Source: Carya illinoinensis (lineage: Eukaryota > Streptophyta > Magnoliopsida > Fagales > Juglandaceae). Taken from it: a stretch of 64,000 nucleotides of DNA. Numbering within the stretch: the stretch's first letter is position 1; each line of letters starts with the position of its first letter. A model generated the notes under the pieces. That model saw only the letters and a program-made list of their open reading frames with translations. It did no database searches and was not told the origin of the DNA. Both the position numbers and the translations under genes were made by a program. Shown piece after piece: positions 48,933 to 60,310 of this stretch. The DNA lies in the NCBI RefSeq assembly GCF_018687715.1, contig NC_056765.1, forward strand, positions 12,576,001 to 12,640,000, in the 5' to 3' direction.

Positions 48933-50967
48933 TGTGACGCCCCCAAAATCCCCACGCCCGAACACGGGGAAATTGAGACGTCCGGATGGTGACACCCCGG
49001 GTCACCATCCCATCGACGGGTGCCGAGTGTGTGCAAGGCAGCAATTGTGTACAGAGAGGCACGCAGCGGATAAGAAAGTCATAACTAAGTACCAGAATTT
49101 TTCTTAACGTAGTACAAGCTGTTTAAAACATACATAGATAAAATATTACATATATCACAAATACAGTTTTAAACAAATAAAAAGATAACATCAGCAACCC
49201 GGCGGAGCCGCATCCTCGGGCTCAGCCTCTTCCTCCTCAACCTCATCTCCTGCACCAAAAGCTACGGGACCACGAATGGTACCGCAGGTAAGTAAAACCC
49301 AAACACTACCAGATAAAAACACATATAACTCCAACAAGATGCATGAAACATGCCCAATGCACAAACCCGTAAAACACAAGTTTTCCACGCACGCCAAAAG
49401 ACACATTTGACATCTCAAACCATTATCCAATTTTAACCGTATGCACCATGACCTCCCCTAGGGGTCATCCGCACACCCTGGCTCCAGTGTCACACCGCAG
49501 AGTACCGCCACGCATGTGACACCCAACGAGCGATGCCCAGTTCCGCGCCCCGCGCGTGCGTAGCCAAGCATCCTCTAGCCCTCGCCAGCGAAGGGCCACG
49601 GAGTCGGTGAGTAGGCCGATGCCCGGTTCCGCGCCCGGCGCGTTCGTAGCCAAGCACCCCCTAGTCCCGCTCCCATTATCGCTTTCGATAACTCAGGGGA
49701 CATCACTCAGTTTATTCCGCTCCCGAGTGACCAGAGGAGCTCCACCGAGATAATAACCCATCCCGGCTTGGGTTCGTGATACCCACGCACCCGCAACACA
49801 CTCACGCCAAAACACAGGCTTTTCTCATAAACCCACACACACGTGCATGCATCATGTAATGCCATAACAAAGCACATTAAAATAATCCAACAATATAACA
49901 CAAATAAACAGGCAACTCCGTCCTCCATCCATCCGACCCCCGAAACTCCTCGGACTCAGTCCGGAACCAACAACCAACAACAGATAATAAATAAATTGAA
50001 TGAGCAATATATATTTAAATCTGAAAATAGGGTTTGGAAAATACTTACAGCGCTATACGGCAATTTTAGAAAACACGAGGCGTTGCAAACGGCGGAAAAA
50101 CAGCAACGTCACAGTGAAATTTCACTGTGGCCGTGGGTCCGAAAAACCCACTTTTGAACGGGGACAAACTAGGACACGGGATTGATAGGGAATGGTCTAG
50201 AGGTGGTTGTGAAGCTATAGGAAGTGACGGACGGCCGTGGGTGGCGGCGGAATGGCCGGAAATGGCCGGATTACCCAAAACGGAAACTAAGCTCGTAGGA
50301 GCTGTTCCGGTGGTCGTTGGAGGCCGGAAATAGGTGGGTTAGGACGGCAAGGAGTCGGTGATGAAGTGGTGAAGAAATGGTGGCCGGAGGTGGAGCGACG
50401 GCGGCGGATCGGAGCAAAAACCGTGCGCCCTTTGGAAGCTTTTTCCGGCCAAATGGCCGGCCGGTTGGGGGTGGGTTTTGGAGGGAAGGTAGACCGGAAG
50501 GAGAGGAAGAGAATGGGACCGGTGGGAGGCCGAACGGTGGCCGGACGGCGGCGGTAGGGCTTAGGGAAGGTGACGCCGGCGTAGGGAGAGAGAGAGAAGA
50601 GAGAGAGAGCACGGGGGGGGGGGGGGGTATCCGGGTCGAGCGGGAGGGAGGAGAGAGAAAAGAAAGAGAAAAAAGAAAAAGAAGAAAAAAGAAAAGAAGG
50701 GAAAAGAAAAAAAGGAAAAAGAGAAAAAGAAAAAAAAGATGTAAAAAGAAATGAGGTCCAGTCCTCACTCCGGGAAAAGAAACAAACCGCCAAAAAGATT
50801 AAAACCACAAAAACAACTAAAAGAAATAAAACACAACCTCAAATAAATTAAAATAAATTAAAAACCGACTTTAAAAACGCAATTAAAATAAAATAAAATA
50901 TCTGATATATTAATTAAAATAAAAACAATTATTTCAGCGAAAATACACTTAAAAGCGGGTCATCACA
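48933..50967 (-). repeat. 3' LTR of the chromovirus
   Basis: 2,035 bp. On the plus strand it starts TGTGACGCCCCC and ends GGGTCATCACA. It matches 56106-58140 base for base wherever I compared. It contains a GA-rich tract, a 15-G run and a long purine-rich stretch (50,580-50,750). Confidence 0.97.
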
Positions 50968-50980
50968 TCCTCCCCTCCTT
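50968..50980 (-). promoter_or_regulatory. Polypurine tract (plus-strand primer)
   Basis: AAGGAGGGGAGGA on the minus strand lies immediately before the 3' LTR start TGTGATGACCC, the expected place for priming plus-strand DNA. Confidence 0.9.
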
Positions 50981-51085
50981 AAAAACAATTTCGTCCTCGA
51001 AATTGCAAGATCACCATCAACTTAAACCAAGCCACACAAACGCACATGAACCAACTGAGACCAAGATTAAAATTACATACCTTCA

Positions 51086-54000
51086 TCATTCAAACAAATA
51101 TGGATATTGCTCCCTCATGTCCGCTGCTCGCTCCCAAGAGAAGTCTTGAGCTAACGGATCTCCCCAAGCCACTTTAACCAACGGTATCGTCTTGGACCTC
51201 AATTGTTGCTCCTTCCAATCCAAAATCTGCGACGGAACAACCTCGTAAGTGAGATCCGGTTGCAACTGAATACCTGCTGGGTCAACGAAACGTGGCTCTT
51301 GCTGCCCAAAACTCTTCTTCAGGGATGATACGTGGAAGACATCATGAACATCCCCAAAATAATCCGGCAAAGCAACTCTATAGGCAACGGACCCTACTCT
51401 CTCCAGAATCTGAAAAGGGCCGACGTACCTCGGATCTAGTTTCCTTTTCTTACCAAAACGCTTAACACCTCTCATGGGAGAGACTTTAAGATAAACCCAA
51501 TCACCAATTTCAAATGACAATTCTCTCCTCCTGGTATCAGCGTAGCTTTTCTGGCGACTCTGAGCTGCCGCCATTTTTTCTCTGATGATCTGGACTTGGC
51601 TTTGCATTTCCTGAATTATTTCGGGTCCAATTACCCTACTCTCCCCAACTTCATCCCAACACAAGGGCGACCTACACTTTCTCCCATAAAGAGCTTCATA
51701 GGGAGCCATCTGAATGGTCGCATGGTAGCTGTTATTGTAGGCAAACTCAATGAGCGGCAAATGATTTTCCCAACTCCCTTGGAATTCCAGGGCACAAGCT
51801 CGCAACATGTCTTCCAAGGTCTGTATGGTGCGCTCTGACTGGCCGTCTGTCTGCGGGTGATAAGCAGTGCTGAACTTCAACTTAGTACCCAAAGCTGCCT
51901 GCAAACTCTTCCAGAACTGCGATGTGAACCTCGGGTCTCGATCCGACACTATAGTCTTTGGTATGCCATGTAGCCGAACTATCTCTTTGACATACAAACG
52001 GGTCAACTTACCCAAAGAGTCAGTGTTGTTAACAGGCAGAAAATGAGCACTCTTCGTTAACCGGTCCACAATCACCCAAACAGAATTCTTCCCACTAGGT
52101 GTTCTCGGCAAACCCACTACGAAATCCATCGTGATGTCATCCCACTTCCACTCAGGAATAGGGAGGGGTTGGAGCATACCTGCAGGTCTCTGATGCTCGG
52201 CCTTTACCTGACGACACGTGTGGCATTTCTCCACATATAAGGCAACGTCCTTCTTCATTCCATCCCACCAGTAATTTTTCTTCAAGTCTCGATACATCTT
52301 TGTACTGCCGGGATGAACTGAATACGGGGCCGCATGAGCTTCCGCCATGATTCGTTCCTTGAAATCTGAGTCCTTTGGGATCACTCTGCGATCTCGGAAC
52401 CGAAGTATTCCATCACTATCCATGCTATAGTGCAACGGCCCTCGAGATTTTCGGACTCTTTTCCTGATGTTCAGCAGCTTCTGATCCTTTCTTTGGAGAG
52501 CTTTCAATTCTTCAAAATCTATTACCCGAATGTCCAGAACCGAAGACAAAATCTCTACTTGCTGCGAACTCTCTATAAGGAGCCTTCTCATCCCATAAAG
52601 TAACGAATCCATTTCTGACGGTTCGGCTTCATCCTCCAAATGAGACTTCCGGCTCAAAGCATCAGCAACTATGTTAGCCTTCCCCGGGTGGTACTTGATC
52701 TCACACTGATAGTCACTGATTAGCTCTAGCCAACGCCTCTGCCTCATATTCAAATTTTTCTGGGAAAACAAATGCTTCAAGCTCTTATGATCAGTAAATA
52801 CCTCACAAGCTTCCCCATACAAGAAATGCCGCCAGATCTTGAGTGCAAAAACAATCGCAGCCAACTCTAGATCATGCGTCGGATAATTCTTCTCATGGTC
52901 TTTAAGCTGACGAGATGCATAGGCTACAACCCGTCCTTCCTGCATAAGGACACAACCCAAACCGAACTTAGACGCATCACTGAAGACTACAAACGGCTTA
53001 TGCGGTTCTGGGAGTGCTAACACTGGTGCCGTCGTCAGCCTGTTCTTCAATTCCTGGAAGCTTCTCTCACATTTCTCTGACCAAACAAATTCTGTATTCT
53101 TCCGAGTCAAAGCTGTGAGAGGTCCGGATAAACGAGCAAAACCCTCTACAAACCTTCGGTAGTAACCGGCGAGCCCCAAGAAACTCCTGATCTCGCGTAC
53201 TGTAGTTGGGCGTGGCCATGACAAAATGGCTTCTACCTTACTGGGATCAACTGCCACTCCACCCTGGGAAATTACATGCCCAAGAAATTTAACTTCTTCC
53301 AACCAGAACTCACACTTGCTAAGCTTGGCGTACAACTGGTGCTCTCTCAATTTCTCAAGTACCAGACTAAGATGATACACATGCTCTTCAATATCTCGGG
53401 AATAAATCAGTATATCATCAATAAATACTACCACGAAGGAATCCAGATAAGGTTGGAACACCCGATTCATCAAATCCATGAAAGCGGCAGGAGCATTAGC
53501 TAGCCCAAACGGCATCACCTTAAATTCATAGTGTCCATACCTCGACCTGAAGGCAGTTTTCGGCACATCCTGCTCTCTGATTCTCAGCTGGTAGTATCCC
53601 GACCTCAGATCAATTTTAGAGAACACCGCTGCCCCCTGAAGTTGGTCAAACAAGTCATCAATCCGCGGGAGAGGGTATTTATTTTTGATGGTCACCTTGT
53701 TCAACTCCCTATAGTCAATGCACATACGAAGGGTTCCATCTTTCTTTTTAACAAATAAAACTGGAGCACCCCACGGCGACGTACTAGGCTGAATAAACCC
53801 CTTCTCTACTAATTCTTGCAACTGAGTCTTCAACTCTTTCAATTCAGCCGGTGCCATGCGGTAAGGAGCCTTATGCACAGGAGCCGCTCCAGGTTCCAAG
53901 TCTATAACAAACTCCATCTCTCGCACGGGGGGTAGTCCGGGCAAGTCATCCACAAACACATCGGGGAACTCCTCCACAACTGGAATGTCTGCCAAGGACT

Positions 54001-54468
54001 TCTTCTCAGACGGCGTGGACACCATCTGGACCAAGAATGCATCCGCTCCCCATGCAATCTCTCTTCTTGCCTGTATCGCCGATATAATCATCGGCTTTTC
54101 TTTTAATCTACTCCCCGCAAATTCCAGACAATCACCATCCGGAAGCTGAAAGCTAATTGTCCGACTTCTGCAATTAATAGTCGCAGAATATCGGTATAGC
54201 CAATCCATCCCGAGGATGATATCAAAACCCAACAGCTTGAATACCACCAGATCAGCATCCAAAAATCTTCCCTCAAAATTTAACGGGCATCCCAAAGCAA
54301 CCTTGGAACACCACACCATCTCGCCGTCGGGCAGCGCCACTACCATAGCCTTCGGCAACGGTTCCGTGACCAAGTTACACACCCGAGCAAATGTGGAAGA
54401 CACAAACGATCGTGAAGCACCAGAATCAAACAAAGTACAAGCATAATACTCATACAACCGGACTCTTC
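51086..54468 (-). CDS. pol: Chromovirus pol (protease, reverse transcriptase, RNase H, integrase, chromodomain), second exon of gag-pol
   Basis: Undamaged frame of about 1,127 codons. With the gag exon it would make a 1,548-aa polyprotein; numbering follows that protein. Protease active site LFDSGAS (Asp436) lies 14 residues after the junction. RT keeps [29 protein letters not shown] and FIDDILIYS. RNase H starts [15 protein letters not shown] and ends [17 protein letters not shown]. Integrase has the HHCC finger ([16 protein letters not shown]) and the D-D-E core ([30 protein letters not shown]). The C-terminus ([38 protein letters not shown]) is chromodomain-like, which in this family steers integration to marked chromatin. 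No ATG suits an independent start: the frame opens only at about 54,553, inside the intron. Expression therefore depends on splicing to gag. Confidence 0.95.
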
Positions 54469-54569
54469 CTGAACCAAACACACAACCCATGAAATCCAAA
54501 AAAAGAAACAACGAAGAAACAAAATATACCAAAAATAAATCCAACTTAAAAGATTAAATTAATCCATAC
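54469..54569 (-). other. Predicted 101-nt intron between gag and pol
   Basis: Donor ACAG/GTATGG, acceptor TTTGGTTCAG/GAAGAG, 57% T (58 of 101), with a T-rich run before the acceptor: a textbook plant intron. The length is not a multiple of three. Splicing gives phase-1 joining (G/GA, Gly) and yields [13 protein letters not shown] leading directly into the protease, as in the uninterrupted Gag-Pol of related elements. Left in, it adds Met-Asp and a TAA stop to Gag. The pol frame has its own stop at 54,554-54,556, downstream of the gag stop, so frameshifting before the gag stop would also terminate. Confidence 0.85.
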
Positions 54570-55833
54570 CTGTGATTACTCCCGCATCATGGGTCGCTGG
54601 TGCCTCATCGTCCACCTCTCCGGGCGTGACAGCATAAACCCGGGCTTGCACTGCTTGTCTCGGGTTGGTTCTTCCACCGTGTCTACCTCCACGGCTTCCT
54701 TGAGCTCTGACGGGGCAATCCCGAACTATATGTCCCACTTGACCGCACCGATAACACTGGGGTCCGCTACTCGTGCGACACTCGCCCTCATGAGCTCTAT
54801 TACAAACCCCACAAACAGGCATACGTCCTCCCATGCGAACACTGGAGGATGCTTGAGATCGGGTTCCAGTCCGCTGAACAAACTTCTGAGGCGAACCTGA
54901 GCTGCTTCCTTCACCAGAAAAACTCCGCCTCTTTTGCCCTGAAGGGGATCCCATACACAGATTATTTTCCCGCTCTATAAGGGTGGCCACATCCACTAAC
55001 TCCTGAAAAGTGGATATCCGATGGCTGACCACCAAACGGCGTATATCAGGGCGTAGTCCCTCCTGAAAACGCTCAGCTCGCAGCTCCTCTGTGGCAACAA
55101 GATGAGGAGCAAACCGCTCCAGTTCTATGAACCTCCGGGCGTATTGTTCCACTGTTGCGCCCCCTTGGACCAGATTAGAGAATTCTCTTGCCTTTTGCTT
55201 CCTTACCGATGCGGGAAAGAAGCGGTCATTGAATTCCTTCTTGAAACGCTGCCAGGTCACCGCAGCGAAAGATCCCAGTTCAGCTTCCAACATCACCCTC
55301 CTGGTATCCCACCAATCAGAAGCGATACCTTGTAAGAGGTAGCTGGCATAGAGTACCTGTTGTGCTTCAGTGCACCCACTCACCTCAAAAGTCTTCTCCA
55401 AATCTTTGATCCATTTCCCAGCCTGAAGTGGATCCTCATTCCCATTGAAGTGTGGAGTCCTATGCGCCAAGAAGCGCTCATAGGTGCACCCAGCTTGCAC
55501 CGTGCTACTGGACCCTCCTTGATACATCCAAGGCCCTCCCTGATATGGCCAGGGACCTCCTGGTTGTGGCCAATACATTCCCTGTGGCGGACAAGGCTCT
55601 CCTGACGGTGGATAGGGCCCTCCTGATGGTGGATAAGGCCCTCCTGATGGTGGCCAAGGACCCCCTTGTGGTGGCCAAGGTCCTTGTGGTGGCCAAGGCC
55701 CTGCCTGTTGTGGCCTAATATTCTGTTGCATGAACTCCGTCATCTGCCGAATTGCTTCGGCTATGGAGTCATCCCTGGATGTATTGTCTTGCGGTTCCTG
55801 AGTATTTTTCCTTGGTCTACCTGGTCTCCCCAT
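54559..55833 (-). CDS. gag: Chromovirus Gag (unspliced product)
   Basis: 424 aa from ATG at 55,833 (MGRPGRPRK); the frame is open 16 codons further upstream but without ATG. Residues about 45-110 are a proline/glycine/tryptophan-rich tandem repeat (GGPWPPSGGPYPPSGGPYPP type). Residues about 120-300 are the Retrotrans_gag capsid domain (WIKDLEKTFEVSGC, YLLQGIASDWWDT, FKKEFNDRFFPASVRKQKA, FQEGLRPDIRRLV). A CGVCNRAHEGEC segment precedes the CCHC zinc knuckle CYRCGQVGHIVRDC at about 360-373. The last residues after the donor site are Met-Asp and a stop. Gag forms the virus-like particle and packages element RNA; the intact frame and identical LTRs suggest it may still be expressed. Confidence 0.95.
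   Translation of the reverse strand: MGRPGRPRKNTQEPQDNTSRDDSIAEAIRQMTEFMQQNIRPQQAGPWPPQGPWPPQGGPWPPSGGPYPPSGGPYPPSGEPCPPQGMYWPQPGGPWPYQGGPWMYQGGSSSTVQAGCTYERFLAHRTPHFNGNEDPLQAGKWIKDLEKTFEVSGCTEAQQVLYASYLLQGIASDWWDTRRVMLEAELGSFAAVTWQRFKKEFNDRFFPASVRKQKAREFSNLVQGGATVEQYARRFIELERFAPHLVATEELRAERFQEGLRPDIRRLVVSHRISTFQELVDVATLIERENNLCMGSPSGQKRRSFSGEGSSSGSPQKFVQRTGTRSQASSSVRMGGRMPVCGVCNRAHEGECRTSSGPQCYRCGQVGHIVRDCPVRAQGSRGGRHGGRTNPRQAVQARVYAVTPGEVDDEAPATHDAGVITGMD
55530..55715. repeat. Minisatellite inside gag encoding the Pro/Gly/Trp repeat
   Basis: Units of about 21-24 bp such as GGTGGCCAAGG(A/T)CC and GGTGGATA(A/G)GGCCCTCCTGA repeat seven to nine times, always in frame. Confidence 0.85.
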
Positions 55834-56091
55834 AATTCTGTCACAACACCACCCTTGACCCTCCTTTAAGAAAACAAACAAAAACCATCATAAAACCAAC
55901 AAAACAAAACAGCACCACGCAGCGAGAAACAAAAGAAACCCGCATGCCAAAACATAACTAAATAAAACAAGCAAACAAACATAAACAAATAAAACAAATA
56001 AAACAACTATACTTAACATAACTTTAAAACACAACTTTAAAAACATTCTGGTACTACCTACGGGACTTGTGGTTTTACCCAGAGCCAAACC

Positions 56092-56103
56092 GCTCTGATA
56101 CCA
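56092..56103 (-). promoter_or_regulatory. Primer binding site (initiator Met-tRNA)
   Basis: TGGTATCAGAGC on the minus strand, two bases after the end of the 5' LTR. It is complementary to the 3' end of plant initiator tRNA-Met, the usual primer for this group. Confidence 0.95.
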
Positions 56104-56105
56104 CC

Positions 56106-58140
56106 TGTGACGCCCCCAAAATCCCCACGCCCGAACACGGGGAAATTGAGACGTCCGGATGGTGACACCCCGGGTCACCATCCCATCGACGGGTGCCGAG
56201 TGTGTGCAAGGCAGCAATTGTGTACAGAGAGGCACGCAGCGGATAAGAAAGTCATAACTAAGTACCAGAATTTTTCTTAACGTAGTACAAGCTGTTTAAA
56301 ACATACATAGATAAAATATTACATATATCACAAATACAGTTTTAAACAAATAAAAAGATAACATCAGCAACCCGGCGGAGCCGCATCCTCGGGCTCAGCC
56401 TCTTCCTCCTCAACCTCATCTCCTGCACCAAAAGCTACGGGACCACGAATGGTACCGCAGGTAAGTAAAACCCAAACACTACCAGATAAAAACACATATA
56501 ACTCCAACAAGATGCATGAAACATGCCCAATGCACAAACCCGTAAAACACAAGTTTTCCACGCACGCCAAAAGACACATTTGACATCTCAAACCATTATC
56601 CAATTTTAACCGTATGCACCATGACCTCCCCTAGGGGTCATCCGCACACCCTGGCTCCAGTGTCACACCGCAGAGTACCGCCACGCATGTGACACCCAAC
56701 GAGCGATGCCCAGTTCCGCGCCCCGCGCGTGCGTAGCCAAGCATCCTCTAGCCCTCGCCAGCGAAGGGCCACGGAGTCGGTGAGTAGGCCGATGCCCGGT
56801 TCCGCGCCCGGCGCGTTCGTAGCCAAGCACCCCCTAGTCCCGCTCCCATTATCGCTTTCGATAACTCAGGGGACATCACTCAGTTTATTCCGCTCCCGAG
56901 TGACCAGAGGAGCTCCACCGAGATAATAACCCATCCCGGCTTGGGTTCGTGATACCCACGCACCCGCAACACACTCACGCCAAAACACAGGCTTTTCTCA
57001 TAAACCCACACACACGTGCATGCATCATGTAATGCCATAACAAAGCACATTAAAATAATCCAACAATATAACACAAATAAACAGGCAACTCCGTCCTCCA
57101 TCCATCCGACCCCCGAAACTCCTCGGACTCAGTCCGGAACCAACAACCAACAACAGATAATAAATAAATTGAATGAGCAATATATATTTAAATCTGAAAA
57201 TAGGGTTTGGAAAATACTTACAGCGCTATACGGCAATTTTAGAAAACACGAGGCGTTGCAAACGGCGGAAAAACAGCAACGTCACAGTGAAATTTCACTG
57301 TGGCCGTGGGTCCGAAAAACCCACTTTTGAACGGGGACAAACTAGGACACGGGATTGATAGGGAATGGTCTAGAGGTGGTTGTGAAGCTATAGGAAGTGA
57401 CGGACGGCCGTGGGTGGCGGCGGAATGGCCGGAAATGGCCGGATTACCCAAAACGGAAACTAAGCTCGTAGGAGCTGTTCCGGTGGTCGTTGGAGGCCGG
57501 AAATAGGTGGGTTAGGACGGCAAGGAGTCGGTGATGAAGTGGTGAAGAAATGGTGGCCGGAGGTGGAGCGACGGCGGCGGATCGGAGCAAAAACCGTGCG
57601 CCCTTTGGAAGCTTTTTCCGGCCAAATGGCCGGCCGGTTGGGGGTGGGTTTTGGAGGGAAGGTAGACCGGAAGGAGAGGAAGAGAATGGGACCGGTGGGA
57701 GGCCGAACGGTGGCCGGACGGCGGCGGTAGGGCTTAGGGAAGGTGACGCCGGCGTAGGGAGAGAGAGAGAAGAGAGAGAGAGCACGGGGGGGGGGGGGGG
57801 TATCCGGGTCGAGCGGGAGGGAGGAGAGAGAAAAGAAAGAGAAAAAAGAAAAAGAAGAAAAAAGAAAAGAAGGGAAAAGAAAAAAAGGAAAAAGAGAAAA
57901 AGAAAAAAAAGATGTAAAAAGAAATGAGGTCCAGTCCTCACTCCGGGAAAAGAAACAAACCGCCAAAAAGATTAAAACCACAAAAACAACTAAAAGAAAT
58001 AAAACACAACCTCAAATAAATTAAAATAAATTAAAAACCGACTTTAAAAACGCAATTAAAATAAAATAAAATATCTGATATATTAATTAAAATAAAAACA
58101 ATTATTTCAGCGAAAATACACTTAAAAGCGGGTCATCACA
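56106..58140 (-). repeat. 5' LTR of the chromovirus (promoter copy)
   Basis: 2,035 bp, offset exactly 7,173 bp from the 3' LTR. In minus orientation, a TATA-like TTTAAATATATATT lies at 57,179-57,193 and an AATAAA signal about 290 nt further downstream (56,884-56,889). This gives a plausible U3-R-U5 order, but the transcription start is inferred only. Confidence 0.96.
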
Positions 58141-58145
58141 GCCAA
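58141..58145. repeat. Right target-site duplication of the chromovirus (GCCAA)
   Basis: Matches 48928-48932. The sequence after it (GTTGCCTCTGGATAATGGACGG) repeats 48,844-48,866, so the target lay in a small pre-existing tandem duplication. Confidence 0.95.
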
Positions 58146-58930
58146 GTTGCCTCTGGATAATGGACGGTTTGATTAATTTGTCAAGCGTCCCGGCTACTCA
58201 TGCTGGAACTGGAAGGACACATGGCAGCGACAACATTATCTATGAATCTTCACCGAAGAGCAACCAATTGAGAAAGGATGTTTCGTTCGAAATCGACAAT
58301 ATAATACTTTTGAAACTGTATCCATGATTCCATACCAACAGCAAACAACGTTCAAATGGATCCAAGTCCACCAAAAATTGGCTAGACAAAAAAGCTGCTG
58401 TAAATATTTCCAACTGTAGACTTTAAGAACAAGGATCTACTTAATAATATGAGGAGTATTGATAGGCCAGTCTTAAGAGAAATCCAAAGCCGAATCCAAG
58501 TATCCAAGAGTAAGGCTTGAACGTGCGCAGCATGCATGCAATGAGGTTGGACATAAAGATCTCCACATATGCATGCGGCGTAGACTGGGTCATTACATTA
58601 AAATCTCGTATGCATGCTTCGTGGACTCAGTCATTGGCAGTTAAGAGTGATGTTTTCTGCATATTTATTTCGTTAGTTCGTGTACTCTATTTTTTCGCAT
58701 GTTTATTTTATGTGCTCTATTTTTTGTTTTTATGTGTGTTTGCATTCCAGTTGCTAGTTCCTAATTTCTCTTTTATTTTGACATTTTGTACATGGCCTTG
58801 CTTATTTAAGCAGTCAAAAGTTATCAATGAAAGGCATCAAAAAATAATATTTATCATAACTGTGCAGTACTTCCTCACCCAAAGAGAAAACAATTTATTT
58901 TAGCATTTTTAATATCTGTGTTGGGACCTA
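58146..58930. other. Flanking sequence, no gene recognised
   Basis: The first 40 bp continue the tandem duplicate of copy A; the rest is unique within the window. The frame at 58,517-58,903 has no family resemblance and a hydrophobic, low-information translation. Confidence 0.4.
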
Positions 58931-58934
58931 TCAA

Positions 58935-60310
58935 TTTCAATTATCATTGAGTCAACATCCTTAATAGTACAAGGCGGTTGTATTTAAATATTTTTGAGTT
59001 TTGAGAAGTTTTAATGAGTGTTTTTTTGAGTATTATTTGTGGAGGGATTATTTTTTGAAAGAAAATATATGAGATTGTTACTTGTTAAAAATATAAAGAG
59101 GGTGGAATTTTTAAAACTTTATATATATATAAATATATTTTTTTTACTTTTTATTTTTAAAAATGCATTTGATTTTATTATGATTATATTACTAAAAAAA
59201 AAAAAAACACAAAGCCCTCAAGGCTCAAACTACCACATAATTTAGAACTACTTGAAACTTCAATAAATTGTAACATACCCCATTTTTAACTTAAAAATAC
59301 AAGATTATTTTAATGGAAGATTTGGATAATTAGTTTATTTGAGATGAGATAAAAGTTAAAATTTGAATAAAATATTATTAGAATATAATTTGTTAGTATT
59401 ATTTTTATTTTAAAATTTAAAAAATTAAATTATTTTTTAAATTTTATTTGAAAGTCTGAAAAAATTATAATAATTAAATAAAATAAGTTGAAATCAACTC
59501 ATTATTCAAATAAAACCTGATTGTCAAGAAATATAAAATATCATTTCTCTTTTTATGCTTTTTTATTTGTTTGAATTCTTTTTTTTTTTTTAGGAAGGAT
59601 ATTTACGTGTTTATTTATTTTAAATTTTTTTAGTGAGTGGATAGATTAAAGTTTTTAGTAGTTTGAATATTGGACTTCAAGATTGAGGCCCATTTACTTA
59701 CATAGATGAGATGAGATATTTTAAATAGTAATTAATAAAATATTATTATAATATAATTTTTTAATATTAATTTTATATTGAAATTTAAAAAAATTAAATT
59801 ATTTATTATATTTTATATAGAGATTTTAAAAAATTGTAATAATAAATTGAGATGAGATGAGATTTTTGATATTGTGTAACTAATCCAGACTAATAAAGTA
59901 GGTAAAAATTAATAATAAATAATAAAAAATAGATAAAAAATAAAAAATAAAAATAAAAATAAATAATAAATAATAATAAAATAATAAATAATAATGAGAA
60001 GTATTGAGGATCACTCAACGCCTAAACAAACCGTAAAAGGAAGTGATTTTGGGAGATATTTATATATTTTTTTTTACTTAAAAGTAATTTTTTAAAATAA
60101 AAATTCGTTTTATTAAATAAAAAATGACACTTTAAAGAAGTCAACGTCGAAAATATGAATTACTTTTGACCAAAAGTATGGAAGACTGTCATGTACCGCC
60201 GACAACCTTTTTGGGTGAGTTTCCTTTGCTACGTTGCCTCGGTTTGATTAATTTGCCATATCCCAACTACGTGCGTTAAACAAGGAAACAAGTACAAGGT
60301 TCCACGTGCC
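58935..60310. repeat. Anonymous repeat, copy B
   Basis: Same order as copy A: CATTGAGTCAACAT, CAAGGCGGTTG, GGGATTATTTTTTGAAAGAAAATATATGAG, AAGCCCTCAAGGCTCAAACTACC, then GAAGACTGTCATGTAC and AAGTACAAGG at its end. It lacks the hAT-type insertion of A but has a MITE at about 59,686-60,040 that A lacks. Confidence 0.85.
59686..60040. mobile_element. AT-rich MITE in repeat copy B
   Basis: Begins GGCCCATTTACTTACATAGATGAGATGAG and ends near AACGCCTAAACAAACCGT. Copy A has an uninterrupted CAAGATTGGTTGTTTTGG at the same place (about 48,630-48,648). Exact ends and target duplication are not resolved. Confidence 0.6.

Larger units (their letters stand above)
48933..58140 (-). mobile_element. Complete Ty3/gypsy chromovirus (Tekay/Del-like) with spliced gag-pol
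   Basis: A 9,208-bp element in minus orientation. Both LTRs are 2,035 bp and every open frame in them translates identically, down to a 15-base G-run, so insertion was recent. It has a 5-bp target duplication, primer binding site, polypurine tract, and undamaged gag and pol. The C-terminal chromodomain-like tail and long LTRs point to the Tekay/Del branch; the exact lineage needs a tree. Gag and pol are separated by a 101-nt intron-like spacer. Confidence 0.97.

Noticed and set aside
50271..50808. 165- and 173-codon Ser/Pro/Phe-rich frames in the LTR (repeated at 57,444-57,981)
   Set aside because: They arise from the long purine-rich tract and have low-complexity composition; no start context or domain.
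51086..54544. Pol translated independently from an upstream start within the intron
   Set aside because: The first codon of that frame is TTG, not ATG. The intervening peptide is a hydrophobic translation of T-rich intron sequence, and splicing gives the expected protein.
54540..54570. Programmed ribosomal frameshift from gag to pol
   Set aside because: The pol frame contains TAA at 54,554-54,556, so a ribosome changing frame before the gag stop (54,559-54,561) would terminate at once.
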